Positions 44,352 to 54,049 of a stretch of 64,000 nt of DNA are shown here, piece after piece. The notes under the pieces were generated by a model. That model worked only from the letters and a program-made list of their open reading frames with translations. It searched no databases and was not told the origin of the DNA. This stretch comes from Ceratopteris richardii. Lineage: Eukaryota; Streptophyta; Polypodiopsida; Polypodiales; Pteridaceae. The stretch is from contig CM035435.1 in assembly GCA_020310875.1 (NCBI GenBank), positions 68,978,955-69,042,954 on the forward strand. The letters are read 5' to 3'. Made by a program: the position numbers and the translations under genes. Numbering within the stretch: position 1 is the stretch's first letter; every line of letters begins with the position of its first letter.

Positions 44352-45640
44352 CAACTTTTTAAACCAACAGACGACACAGAGAAACATCACCAGTTCTATG
44401 TCCTTGAAGATCAGCTGATTACTTACAATTTAGGAGATGAAGATCATCCGCGTCCGGTAAAAATAAAACAAAATTTACCAGAAACATTTCAAGCAAGCTT
44501 AATCCAGTTACTCCGAGAATTCACTGACATCTTTGCATGGGACTACAAAGACATGAAAGGATTGGACCCCCGTATCTACCAGCATAGGGTCATGCTGAAG
44601 CCAGAAGCAAGGCCGATAAAACAAACCAGCTATCGAATGAATCCCCATTATGCATCTCAGGTAAAGGCTGAACTAGATAGATTATTAAAAGTTGGATTCA
44701 TTGTACCTGTAGAACATGCTGAATGGATTTCACCAATTGTGATCGTGCCAAAGAAAAATAAGCAACTGCGAATCTGTGTAGACTACCGAAAATTAAACGC
44801 AGCAACAGTACCGGATCCTTTCCCGATCCCCTTTCTGGATACCATGCTTGATAGGGTAGCAGGACATGAAATGTATTCATTCTTAGATGGATACAGTGGT
44901 TACAATCAGGTTAGAATGGCTGAAGAGGATATACCAAAAACTACCTTCATTACCAATTGGGGTGTCTTTGCTTGTATGGTAATGTGGTTTGGATTGAGAA
45001 ACGCACCAAGCACATTTCAAAGATGTATGCAAGAAATATTTTCTCCTTATTTGACTTCATTTATGCAAGTATATCTCGATGATTTTTCAATTTTCAGTAA
45101 GTGGATAGCACATCTGTTCCATTTACGGTGCTGCTTTCAGAAATGCCGAGAGTATAGACTCTGCTTAAACCCAAACAAATCTGTGTTTGCGGTTTCATGT
45201 GGCAAGTTACTTGGCCACATTGTATCTGCACAAGGTATCCAAGTAGATCCAGATAAAATTTCGGTAGTATTAGAAGCTCCGGTGCCCACTACACCAAAAG
45301 AAGTTATGCGCTTCATGGATCAAGTGCGGTGGCATGGCAGACACTTACGATGGCTTGCTCATCTGGCTATACCACTGAACAGGCTAATCACAAAAACTCC
45401 CCGCCAGTTCGAATGGACTCAAGAATGCCAAACTACATTTGATCGACTCAAGTATCTATTGACGCAGGCCCCAATCTTACAACCACCGGACTGGGACAAT
45501 CCGTTCCATGTTTTTGTCGACGCTTCAGATATTGTGATCGGCAGTATTCTGATCCGAAAGAGAATGTCTAGGATTAATTTACTCCATCAAAAAATTCAGA
45601 CATTATCTACTAGGCCGGAAATTCACATTCCATGTGGATC
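44352..45640 (+). pseudogene. RT and truncated RNase H of element B
   Basis: RT: MNPHYASQVKAELDRLLKV, EHAEWISPIVIVPKKN, FLDGYSGYNQVRMA, CMVMWFGLRNAPSTFQ and active site QVYLDDFSIF near 45070. RNase H begins with HVFVDASDIVIGS, then at about 45550 the sequence jumps to the equivalent of a position about 85-90 bp further on in fragment E (GAGAATGTCT aligned to GAGAGTGTCT). This removes the central RNase H and shifts the frame, so the downstream DHAALVYLV is in another frame. Confidence 0.83.
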
Positions 45641-47151
45641 ATGCTGCCCTCGTCTATCTAGTAAGACAACAACATTTAGGCGGACGCTTAGCACGATGGG
45701 TGCTACTCTTGCAGGAATTCGATTATGAAGTTATTCACCGACCCGGAAATGCACATGCCTTAGCAGATTTCCTATCTCGTCTAGATTCCGGTGAAGCTCC
45801 GATAGGCATAGATGACACAACTCCAGCGATCTATAGTTCTGAGCCACTGACTGATAAGACTGCCGAATCACAAGTACCACCTACATATTATGATCAGATT
45901 CTAACTTTTCTCACCAAAGGATGCTTTCCATCCGAGACCGCTAAGGCAGTACGAAGGAAAATTGCAGTCTTTAGTCGTCGATTCCGGTTAGTTGCTGGAG
46001 AACTATATTATGTAGATCACACCGGAATCCTACTCCGCTGTGTCCCTCCGCATGAAATTAACTCAGTCATCACGATGGCTCACTCGACCCCTACTGGTGG
46101 TCACTTTGCCACAGATTTGACTCACCGGAAAATTATGCAAGGAGGTCTCTGGTGGCCAACTATGTACAGAGATGTGGCCCAATTTGTCAAACACTGCGAT
46201 ACTTGTCAAAGGTCTGGACAACCACTACAACGACACTTCTTCCCCTTGCAGCCTATTATGCCACTTGAACCATTTCAAAAATGGGGATTAGATTTTATCG
46301 GTCTGATCACACCTCCAGCAGTCTTCAGCAACAACAGATACATACTAACTTGTACAGATTATGCAACAAGATGGGTAGAAGCTTGGGCTTTACGGACTGC
46401 TACAGCGGTTGCAGTTGCAAAATGTCTGTTAAATGATGTTTTCCCACGATTTGGCTTACCACTCGAATTGGTGACAGATCAAGGTACTCACTTTGTAAAT
46501 CAATTAATGAAAGCACTCACCCAATCCTTCCAGGTGACACACAAACTCAGCTCTTCGTATTACCCTCGTGCCAATGGTTTGGCCGAAAGTACAAACAAAT
46601 CACTATTGAATATCCTCCGAAAACTGATCATGGAAGCACCAGAAAGATGGGATCAACTACTACCTGCAGTGTTATGGGCATACCGAACTACCTACAAGGT
46701 AACAACAGGATTGACACCTTTCAAATTAGCTTATGGCTTAGAAGCAATAGCACCAATGGAGATAGTTATACCAAGTTTACGAGTAGCCATTACCCAGAAA
46801 CTGCTACCGGAAGACTCACTGTCATTTCGGTTGGACACGCTCAGAGAATTAGACGAACACAGATGGCTCAGTTTCTTAACAATGCATGAAGTTCAACTAA
46901 GACAGGCAAGGACACACGATCGAAACCTGAAAACTCCAGTATTTTCGGTAGGACAACTTGTACTTTTCTATAATGCAAAGTCAAATAGATCCGCAGGCAA
47001 ATTCAAATTACGGTGGTTTGGCCCTTACAAAATCTCAGAACAAATCGGTCCAGCCACTTTTCGGTTGACTACGTTGACCGGAAATTCACTTCCAAAAGCA
47101 ATCAATGGCTCGAAGCTGCGTCCGTATCAACATGCCGCTAGCCCGCATTAA
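45634..47151 (+). CDS. RNase H end and complete integrase of element B
   Basis: 505 open codons. It opens with DHAALVYLV and FDYEVIHRPGNAHALADFLSR (RNase H end), then the integrase: H2C2 zinc (CVPPHEINSVITMAH, PTGGHF, HCDTCQRSG), core with FIGLITPP, TCTDYATRWVEAW, LVTDQGTHFVN and YYPRANGLAESTNKS for D, D, E, and a C-terminal module KLRWFGPYKISEQIGPATF ending in GSKLRPYQHAASPH. No chromodomain. Intact as an integrase, but upstream damage means it could not be made from normal Gag-Pol in this copy. No independent start is supported; ATG 45634 is merely the first. Confidence 0.9.
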   Translation: MDHAALVYLVRQQHLGGRLARWVLLLQEFDYEVIHRPGNAHALADFLSRLDSGEAPIGIDDTTPAIYSSEPLTDKTAESQVPPTYYDQILTFLTKGCFPSETAKAVRRKIAVFSRRFRLVAGELYYVDHTGILLRCVPPHEINSVITMAHSTPTGGHFATDLTHRKIMQGGLWWPTMYRDVAQFVKHCDTCQRSGQPLQRHFFPLQPIMPLEPFQKWGLDFIGLITPPAVFSNNRYILTCTDYATRWVEAWALRTATAVAVAKCLLNDVFPRFGLPLELVTDQGTHFVNQLMKALTQSFQVTHKLSSSYYPRANGLAESTNKSLLNILRKLIMEAPERWDQLLPAVLWAYRTTYKVTTGLTPFKLAYGLEAIAPMEIVIPSLRVAITQKLLPEDSLSFRLDTLRELDEHRWLSFLTMHEVQLRQARTHDRNLKTPVFSVGQLVLFYNAKSNRSAGKFKLRWFGPYKISEQIGPATFRLTTLTGNSLPKAINGSKLRPYQHAASPH

Positions 47152-47460
47152 AACATTCGGCGGTGGACCGCATCTTTTTTGTTTTTTTCTTTATTTTTCC
47201 TGCAGTTCTTTCTTTTTTAATAGCCGCGTTTTGTCATAAGCCGCCCTCCTTTACTCAAGCATGCACGCCAAATTGGAAGCAGTATCATTCCAGCACCGCA
47301 CAATGATAACCCTCACTTCCTACCCCCACCGTAATATCTGTACTTAAGCTCTTCGGTTGCGCCAAAAAAAAACGCTATGGTGTTTTTGTGCTTGTGATTG
47401 TGTTTTCTGTGTTCTGTGTACTCGCGCTCTGTGCTCTGTGTATTCGTGTTCGCGTGCCCA
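47152..47460 (+). other. Spacer between pol and ORF3 of element B
   Basis: About 309 bp without coding. The last roughly 90 bases before the ORF3 ATG are rich in T, G and C (TGTGTTCTGTGTACTCGCGC) and lack AG dinucleotides; a similar tract precedes the ORF3 ATG in G. Confidence 0.6.
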
Positions 47461-47886
47461 ATGGAAGCATTGGCGAACTACACAGCCTTTTGTGATGGTA
47501 TCCCTACTGAGGTAGGAGAGTACCTGCGTATCCGAGGGTTGGCCAACTTCGCTGAGCTGCCATGGCACTCAGTGGAAGCCCATCCCTTCTTCGCACAAAT
47601 CATCTCTGCCATCGCCCAATCCCCCATCGCTGACCGACAATGGCTCTTCCCCTCCCTACCATCTAGAACTGTAATAACCTTCCAGGCCTTCGCCGAAGCC
47701 TTCCGCCTCACTCCACAAGGCCGCGAGAATGGCCCAAGTATCCCCGTAGGCCGCATGACCGAACTTTTCCCCCGCCATTCATCAAATGAATATGCCATTC
47801 TCTGTCGCCCCGAACCTGAAAAAACCGCATTACAGTTCTTAGTTGCCATTCTTAACCTCCAAAAACGCACATACGGTATCTCCCGC
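47461..47886 (+). pseudogene. ORF3 of element B, N-terminal part, cut by element D
   Basis: Starts ATG 47461 (MEALANYTAFCDG). Globular region with LPWHSVEAHPFFAQIISAI, VITFQAFAEAFRL, ELFPRHSSNEYAILCRPEPE. Residue 142 (Arg, CGC) is the last before the D LTR; the frame resumes at 63094 with PFYSAIDLVAREPVNF. Homologues in G and F show it is a constant part of this family. No transmembrane or signal segment. Function unknown; it could be related to domains described from plant transposon proteins, but I cannot show it. Confidence 0.82.
47882..47886. repeat. Left TSD of element D (CCCGC)
   Basis: CCCGC here and at 63089-63093, directly outside the two LTRs. Confidence 0.95.
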
Positions 47887-48717
47887 TGTTTTGTTTTGGA
47901 CTCCAAGTTGTCCTCTCCAATCATGAAGTAACAAAGAATCAACAAATCATCTTTATTTTGTCAATCCTAGGAATATCCATAAGACCACAGCCCCTTCAAG
48001 ATAATAGATTCAAGGAAATAAGAGATTAATGGCTGGATTGCTGAGAGAAATTGAAGATGAAGAGAAAATCTAGGGTTTACCATAACTAAGGCAAATCTCC
48101 ATCATTTTCTATGATCTTTTTGTCAAAACCATGCCATTTCATTAGCAAAATACAATTATGAACTCAAAATTGAAAAATATCACCTGTATCACAGAGACGA
48201 GACAATCGCGATTCTGTACCATCAGACGATTTTCACAATTTTGGAACTTTCTTAAGTCCTTTTCCACTCATTACAGCAATAGGCCTCTCTCTTCATACAA
48301 CTCACTCAGTAATACACAAATGTAAATCACAAATCTCCATGATTAAGCAAGAGACAAGCTCACACATCAAAGAAAATACACTCAACAGGAGAAAACACGA
48401 TTTTTGCAGAAACTCTTTCTTCTCTATTGATAGCTTGAGCAAATGATTAACCAACCTCTCCAAAATAGAGAAAATTGACTTATATACATTTTCAAGTGTC
48501 CCTTTTCATACTTGAAATTAGGTCTTTTTCTCTAATTTTCTAAAAATATGCTATCTAAGAGTTTCTAAAAATTCTACAAAAATTACATGAGGTACTTAAC
48601 CACATAAGGAAGACTCTTCCTTATTTTTACAACCATTGCATAAATATTTTACAAGTTTTTTGGCTTTTTACTAATTTTTTACATCAAAAATGCTTTCCAA
48701 AAATACACCTTCCAACA
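47887..48717 (-). repeat. 3' LTR of element D (complete)
   Basis: 831 bp; minus strand TGTTGGAAGG...AAAACA. TATATAAG on the minus strand at 48479-48486. The first 60 plus-strand bases (47887-47946) are absent from the partner LTR. Confidence 0.93.
48479..48486 (-). promoter_or_regulatory. TATA box candidate in the D LTR
   Basis: TATATAAG on the minus strand; repeated in the 5' LTR at about 62850-62857. Confidence 0.55.
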
Positions 48718-48729
48718 TCCTTCCCCTCC
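48718..48729 (-). promoter_or_regulatory. Polypurine tract of element D
   Basis: Minus strand GGAGGGGAAGGA directly followed by TGTTGG. Confidence 0.88.
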
Positions 48730-48787
48730 TAAGCCTTTCGGCTCCTGACGAAAGATTTTTCTGATCCTCTACTTTGATCACTTTTCT

Positions 48788-51700
48788 TCATTTCTTCTTT
48801 CTTTGATACACTTGTGACAGTAAATCATGGCTTTTTCTTTCTGTTACATTTAAATTGTTGACCATCTCGAACAAGGCTTTTCTCCATTGTATTGCAGCTT
48901 CAGGTTTGTCAATAACGTCCTTTTTCAAGTATTCTGTATAAGAGACTTCATAGGCAGTAAGTCTGGATTTAGTAAAAACTGATAATTTCCCAAAAATTTC
49001 TGATTCTCGTTCAAAAAACCCATAATCAAACGCATCTTCAAAAATTTGCAAAAAGTGGCTGCCCAAAAATACTATTCTGCTATAATAGGCCATTAGACAT
49101 ATCCTATCAGGTGTCTCACTGAGATCAAATAATAGAGCATCTGTTGGAGAATTGAATCCAATGTAATTCAAAATTCTGACATCCGTATCTGTGTATGTTT
49201 CTATACAGGCTAGAATTAACCTCATTATTCTGACAAGTAATATACAAGCAGGGTCATTAACATCTTTGTATGTTGCTATAACCGACTCAGCAGTGTTCAC
49301 TATGTAACTCTTTGTAGGCCAATTTCCTGCCTTTGGACCTGCTATTTTTGGAAAGTTTAGCCATTTTGCTGGAATCTGCCCTGTTTTTCTTCTTTCCCAA
49401 AAAACAGTCCACTCCCTTCTTCTGGCCACAGGACAATAAGCTGGATTAATCTTTAAGTGCAAAGGTGCCTCCTTCCAGATTCTCCTACACTCTTTATTGG
49501 CATCCAACCATTTATTCCTCCATTTTGGGTTAGCTCTTTCAAATAATTCCTTTGTAACATTAATATCCTCTTCATATTCAAAATATTGATTTGGAGCTAA
49601 TCCCACTCTGGCCAACTGATAATGCTTTATGCTTTCCAATACCATATAAAAAGGAATTCCTAATCCATCTGCAGCCCAATGGTGCTGATCTGGATTGATG
49701 CCTTTATTTAAAGCAAATGTGACAATCTGGTTTTCATAATCATCATGCATTTTTCTCATAAACTCCATTCTTGATTCTGTGCTAGTCAGCAACTTCTGAA
49801 CAAATTCCTCAGTGTATTCTTCCTCAGATCTTTTGGCTATTGCTTCATAATTTTCCTGTTCTTTATCAGCATCTCCTGTTTCATACTCTCTTGTATTGGT
49901 ATCTTCTGCATGTACCTGATTCTGAACCTCTTCCTGAGCTTTTGATTTCTCTAGTTGTTTCTGTAAATCTTCTAAGGTCATCCTTAAGCTTTTATTCTGA
50001 GTTGTCAAATCTTCTCTTTCTTTCATCCAGTCCATTCTTTCTCTTTCCAACTTGTCCTGCCAATCCTTCCTCTCTTGCTCTGTATTCAGAAACAACTTGT
50101 TATACCCTCTCATGGCTCTAGCAGCATGTGTACTTGCCTGCTTTTCTAGTTCTTTGGCTTCCTTTAATTCTTCTTGGAGTTTCTGAATTTCTTTATGCAT
50201 TTCATCTTTTTCTTCCTCTGTCAATTGGGCAGGTTTACTTCCATCTTTTACTAGACCTTCTTCTAGCAGCAACTTATTAATATCTTCATGGGCCCTAGTC
50301 AAAATTTGATATGAGGTTTGTAGTGTTCTGTATCTTCCTCCTATGGTTTTTAGTTCCATTTCCATCTTGGCATTCTGTTCTGATAACTTCACACTCTTAT
50401 CCTCCAAATATTGTATTTTGTTCTGCTTCTGAACTTCACTTTCTTCCAAAGCAATTATTCTATTGACATACTCTTCATTTTTATTCTGAATTGACCTCAG
50501 TTGTTCTGACATCTGCTCCTTTTCCTTTCTGTGTTCTTTGATAATCATACTCCCTTTCTCAAATTCAGATTCAGCCACCATGCCTGATATGATCATATTT
50601 CTGCTAGATGGTCTGAACTGTTCAATATTACTTATGATCTTCTGACAAGCTGCTCTTATACTCTTGGGTATCCTTTCCAAACCTACTTCCATTTCTGTCT
50701 GTCTGATTTCAATTTGCTTGTCTTCTTTACCCTTATCATCCTCTTCTGCTACTGTTTCATCATCTATATCCTTAGTATCTAGTTCTTCATCACTGTGATC
50801 ATCATTCTCAGTCTCCTGATTAGTATCATCTTCTTCATAAACTAGTGCTTGATTTTTTGTCTCCTTCTGACCTGATAAATCTGAAGTCCTTATTTCTTCT
50901 AGTGAACTTCTTCCTTCCATAACCTGTTGCTTTTCTGTTCCTTCCAGATCTTGTATCTCATTTCCCTTTATTAAAGTTCCCTGACTTTTGTCTAACTCTT
51001 CTCCAACATGACCCGTTTGAACCTTCATGATTTGCTCTTCCTGCCCTATTCTTTCCTGAACAGACATTGATTCAGTTTTTTCCACACAATTAATCTGAAC
51101 ATTATTTTTCTGAAATGCCTGTCTTTCTGTTTCTTGGGCTATATCTGATTCATTTGTATGAGAATTTTTTATCTGATCATTACCCCCCTTATTTGTGTAT
51201 TCTTGATCTTGCTCATCAATGTCCATAAAGTCTGCTTCTACCTCTTGTTCTTGATCATTCTTGGATGTAGATTCCCCACTGCTTTTTATATCCTGCAATA
51301 CATCTTTTATACTTTGAATAATTCCTTCCTCCATTACCTGTCCTAAGACCTCTTGAGCACTCTTTTCTGGTTCTAACTTCTTGCTTTCCTGTTCTTTGGG
51401 TGCATCCTTCTGCTGAATATATGAACTGCCGAATACCTTCTTTGCTAGTTCCTCTAAACTTGCATTCAATCTTGCATTCAATTGAAATTGTGTCTGTGAA
51501 GGCTTGGTCCATATTGAATTTTCATCAACATTCATTATTCCAGAGCTATCTTCATCTCTCCTCTGGTTTTCCTCTTCTGTCATTCTGGCCTTTCCTTTCA
51601 ACAGTCTTCTTTCTTCTTCAGCACTCATCTGTTGGACAGTTTCTTCATAAGTCTGCCTTTCTTTAGACTTCTTGCTTGTATCCTCAGGTGTCTTCACTTT

Positions 51701-53365
51701 TTCTACAGCCTGTATAGCTACATTAGGAGTGTTGGGTATTGACAAGTTTAAGCTTTTCAACAGAAAACTCTCAATGTCACTATCTGAATCAGATGAGAAT
51801 CGTGAAGATCCTCCTACTTCTTGTTCTGTAAGCTTTGATACTTCCTTCACTGTGGTAGACTTCTGAGTGTCTTCAATGACTGTTGCTTCTGTGTCTTTAA
51901 CTGTTGTAGCTTCAACTACTGCTTTTTCTTTTCCCTTCTTGATTAGTTTCTTCTTTTGGACTGGCTTTTTTGGCACTTTCTTTTTTACCACAACAGTAGT
52001 CCTGGCCTCTGGAGGTCCTTGCAACTCTTTGAAATATGCCAGCAACTCTACTTCCTTCTTCACAAATATCTCTTCAGTTTCAGCTGCCATCATTTCTTCA
52101 TGTAATGCTTCATAGTGCTCCACCTCTTCTTGGATCCAATCTGTAGCTTTGCATGAGAAATCTTCCAACATTTTTTGATACTGTGCCTCATACATAGCTC
52201 TTTTGTTGTTTCCTTGGGTGAGATAAGTATAAAGCTGTTCTTTACTTGTCTGTGGAGGGTGAGGTTCACTGGAGGATTGTACCTTTTTCTGTGCTACCAC
52301 ATGTTCCTCTCTTGTTTCTTCTGCCTGTTCTAATTCAACTTTTCTGGGGTCCAACTTTCTCTTCTTTACTGGAATCACTTCCTCAGATATTACTTTTCTC
52401 TTCATTCCTGTTCCCCTCATGCGAGTTTGTCCTTCTGATTCTCTTCCAAGTGCTTTTCTTGGGGGACTTTTGATTCCTGACATCAGATTTCTGAAGTACT
52501 GTGCTTCAGGAGCTAACTTTAACTGTTCTTCCATTCCTAGAACATGATAAATGATTCTTGTCAAATACTGGGCTCCATTCATGAATTTCTTCTGCTCCCA
52601 GTGTTTTGCTGCTTCCTTCAGCTGTTCATGGATGTATGGTGAGACATCCATTACCCCAAATGGCTTGGTTCTATCTTTGTTATTGAACATCAATAGAGTT
52701 ATTGACTTATGAGGCATGGTGTACCTTGGTAATTTTGGAAAACAAAAGAACTGTAAGAACATTCTTATAGCGTATTCTTCATTTTCTCTTCCTTTGAAGT
52801 CAGTGAACTTTGCATATCCAGTGTAAGTCTCCTTATTCTTTTTGACAAAACTTTGGTCTAGTTTGGTGCCCATTGGAAAAAATTGTAAAGCAGCTCTGAT
52901 ATGTTCTGCTTTGATAACTACCCGTACCTCCTGATTGTCCTTGTTCTTCACTTTGCATCTGAAGTAGGCATCATTACCTTTCCCCACTTCCTCCAAACTA
53001 CCCATCACTTGTGCTACTCTTTCAAAGTCAATAAAGAAAATAGGTTCTTCCAAGAGCTTGTGCAATCCCACAGCTTTCCATCTCTTGATGTTGACAGAAG
53101 TTTTCTGAAACCTGTAAAATTCCTGGCACAGCATAGTGTACTTATATCCTCCCACTGCTACTGTGAAGATGTGCTGTCCTATTACCCCCAGAATTTCTTT
53201 AAGTTCTTTTGCTACTTTTTCAGCTTTTGGGATTTCTTGGTCTTCCTCTGAGTCTAGGTTCACCTGTTCTTCAGCTGCATCACTATCCAAAAACCAGTGT
53301 CCTCTAGACAAAGTCACTGAATCAGCTTTGAAGTCATGAATTGTTAACTCCTTTGCATTCACCAT
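48788..53365 (-). CDS. ORF4 of element D: 1525-residue coiled-coil protein
   Basis: The open frame extends to 53425 but the second Met (MVNAKELTIHDF, ATG at 53365) is preferred: it directly follows an acceptor-like ACAG and begins the region shared with A. Layout: N-terminal globular region to about residue 300 (YKYTMLCQEFYRFQ, FPKLPRYTMPHKSI), an NLS-like basic patch (KRKVISEEVIPVKKRKLD, about 335-360), a long charged low-complexity part with lysine-rich KKKVPKKPVQKKKLIKKGK, coiled coil (about 930-1200: IIALEESEVQKQNKIQYLED) and a C-terminal globular domain (PLHLKINPAYCPVARRREW). No membrane segment or signal peptide. Conserved ends in A argue for selection. Function unknown. Confidence 0.88.
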   Translation of the reverse strand: MVNAKELTIHDFKADSVTLSRGHWFLDSDAAEEQVNLDSEEDQEIPKAEKVAKELKEILGVIGQHIFTVAVGGYKYTMLCQEFYRFQKTSVNIKRWKAVGLHKLLEEPIFFIDFERVAQVMGSLEEVGKGNDAYFRCKVKNKDNQEVRVVIKAEHIRAALQFFPMGTKLDQSFVKKNKETYTGYAKFTDFKGRENEEYAIRMFLQFFCFPKLPRYTMPHKSITLLMFNNKDRTKPFGVMDVSPYIHEQLKEAAKHWEQKKFMNGAQYLTRIIYHVLGMEEQLKLAPEAQYFRNLMSGIKSPPRKALGRESEGQTRMRGTGMKRKVISEEVIPVKKRKLDPRKVELEQAEETREEHVVAQKKVQSSSEPHPPQTSKEQLYTYLTQGNNKRAMYEAQYQKMLEDFSCKATDWIQEEVEHYEALHEEMMAAETEEIFVKKEVELLAYFKELQGPPEARTTVVVKKKVPKKPVQKKKLIKKGKEKAVVEATTVKDTEATVIEDTQKSTTVKEVSKLTEQEVGGSSRFSSDSDSDIESFLLKSLNLSIPNTPNVAIQAVEKVKTPEDTSKKSKERQTYEETVQQMSAEEERRLLKGKARMTEEENQRRDEDSSGIMNVDENSIWTKPSQTQFQLNARLNASLEELAKKVFGSSYIQQKDAPKEQESKKLEPEKSAQEVLGQVMEEGIIQSIKDVLQDIKSSGESTSKNDQEQEVEADFMDIDEQDQEYTNKGGNDQIKNSHTNESDIAQETERQAFQKNNVQINCVEKTESMSVQERIGQEEQIMKVQTGHVGEELDKSQGTLIKGNEIQDLEGTEKQQVMEGRSSLEEIRTSDLSGQKETKNQALVYEEDDTNQETENDDHSDEELDTKDIDDETVAEEDDKGKEDKQIEIRQTEMEVGLERIPKSIRAACQKIISNIEQFRPSSRNMIISGMVAESEFEKGSMIIKEHRKEKEQMSEQLRSIQNKNEEYVNRIIALEESEVQKQNKIQYLEDKSVKLSEQNAKMEMELKTIGGRYRTLQTSYQILTRAHEDINKLLLEEGLVKDGSKPAQLTEEEKDEMHKEIQKLQEELKEAKELEKQASTHAARAMRGYNKLFLNTEQERKDWQDKLERERMDWMKEREDLTTQNKSLRMTLEDLQKQLEKSKAQEEVQNQVHAEDTNTREYETGDADKEQENYEAIAKRSEEEYTEEFVQKLLTSTESRMEFMRKMHDDYENQIVTFALNKGINPDQHHWAADGLGIPFYMVLESIKHYQLARVGLAPNQYFEYEEDINVTKELFERANPKWRNKWLDANKECRRIWKEAPLHLKINPAYCPVARRREWTVFWERRKTGQIPAKWLNFPKIAGPKAGNWPTKSYIVNTAESVIATYKDVNDPACILLVRIMRLILACIETYTDTDVRILNYIGFNSPTDALLFDLSETPDRICLMAYYSRIVFLGSHFLQIFEDAFDYGFFERESEIFGKLSVFTKSRLTAYEVSYTEYLKKDVIDKPEAAIQWRKALFEMVNNLNVTERKSHDLLSQVYQRKKK

Positions 53366-53400
53366 CCTGTATTTATATATAACAGAAAAGAAAACACTCC
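53366..53400 (-). promoter_or_regulatory. Candidate 3' splice site before ORF4 of D
   Basis: Minus strand TTTTCTTTTCTGTTATATAT, then AAATACAG, one base before the ORF4 ATG at 53365. Pyrimidine-rich tract plus CAG fits a plant acceptor. Donor not identified. Confidence 0.5.
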
Positions 53401-53680
53401 ACCCACATGAGTCACAAGAATTCACAAGAAAATACTATCTTATTCTGGAATATTACTGATATATAAAAAATAAGAAAGACAAGTTCCAAGCAATTTTTGC
53501 TTTTTCCAAGAGACTCAATTTTAAGTGAGCAATACAGGTGTAGCAAGACATCTAATGTGCTCTCTTCAATTGTCACTTCCTTGCTCAAAAAACAATTCCT
53601 GAATAGAAAGATGATGCTGGAAAAGATGATATTTGAAGAAACTTGAAAAAGTAGTGGTCAAAAAAGATGATCACAAAAAA

Positions 53681-54049
53681 TTAAACAACAATAAGACAAA
53701 ACAACTTTTTTCCATAATAAGTTACTCTCTCCCTCCCTATATCTTGCTTTGTGTTTTTTAATTTTATAAAGAAAATCAAGAAAATAAAATATATTTTTCT
53801 GGTTGTTTTTTTTTTTTTTTTTTTTTTTTCTGTCTTCTTTCCTTCCCCTCCTAATTTTCTTTTAAGGGGAAAGAAGGAAATTCTCAATTGACCCAATTCT
53901 GATTTTTTCACCCAGTAATGTTTTACTCCATTTGTCCTTTTGTTATGGAAATATCCATGCTCTGTGGATGAACATTTTGTGGCATTTTTTGGCTTCCATA
54001 TCCATTTTGTTCTAATTTCCTGTTTAGGTGAGCAATATCTGTGCATGGC
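53681..54049 (-). pseudogene. W-x-PK tail of D pol after an in-frame stop
   Basis: Same frame as the pol segment to its right, separated by a TAG at 54050-54052. Contains IWKPKNATKC and HYWVKKSELG, comparable to the W-x-PK repeats in A (25.5-26.0 kb). Ends in a Lys-rich run encoded by a 24-base A tract on the minus strand (53806-53829). The rest up to ORF4 (53426-53680) shows nothing recognisable. Confidence 0.6.

Noticed and set aside
48788-53365. ORF4 as an envelope protein
   Set aside because: No signal peptide, transmembrane segment or furin-like site is visible; the protein is charged and coiled-coil.
53806-53829. Poly-A tail of a LINE or processed copy (24 T on plus)
   Set aside because: It lies within D between pol and ORF4, without an adjacent LINE-like ORF or target-site duplication.
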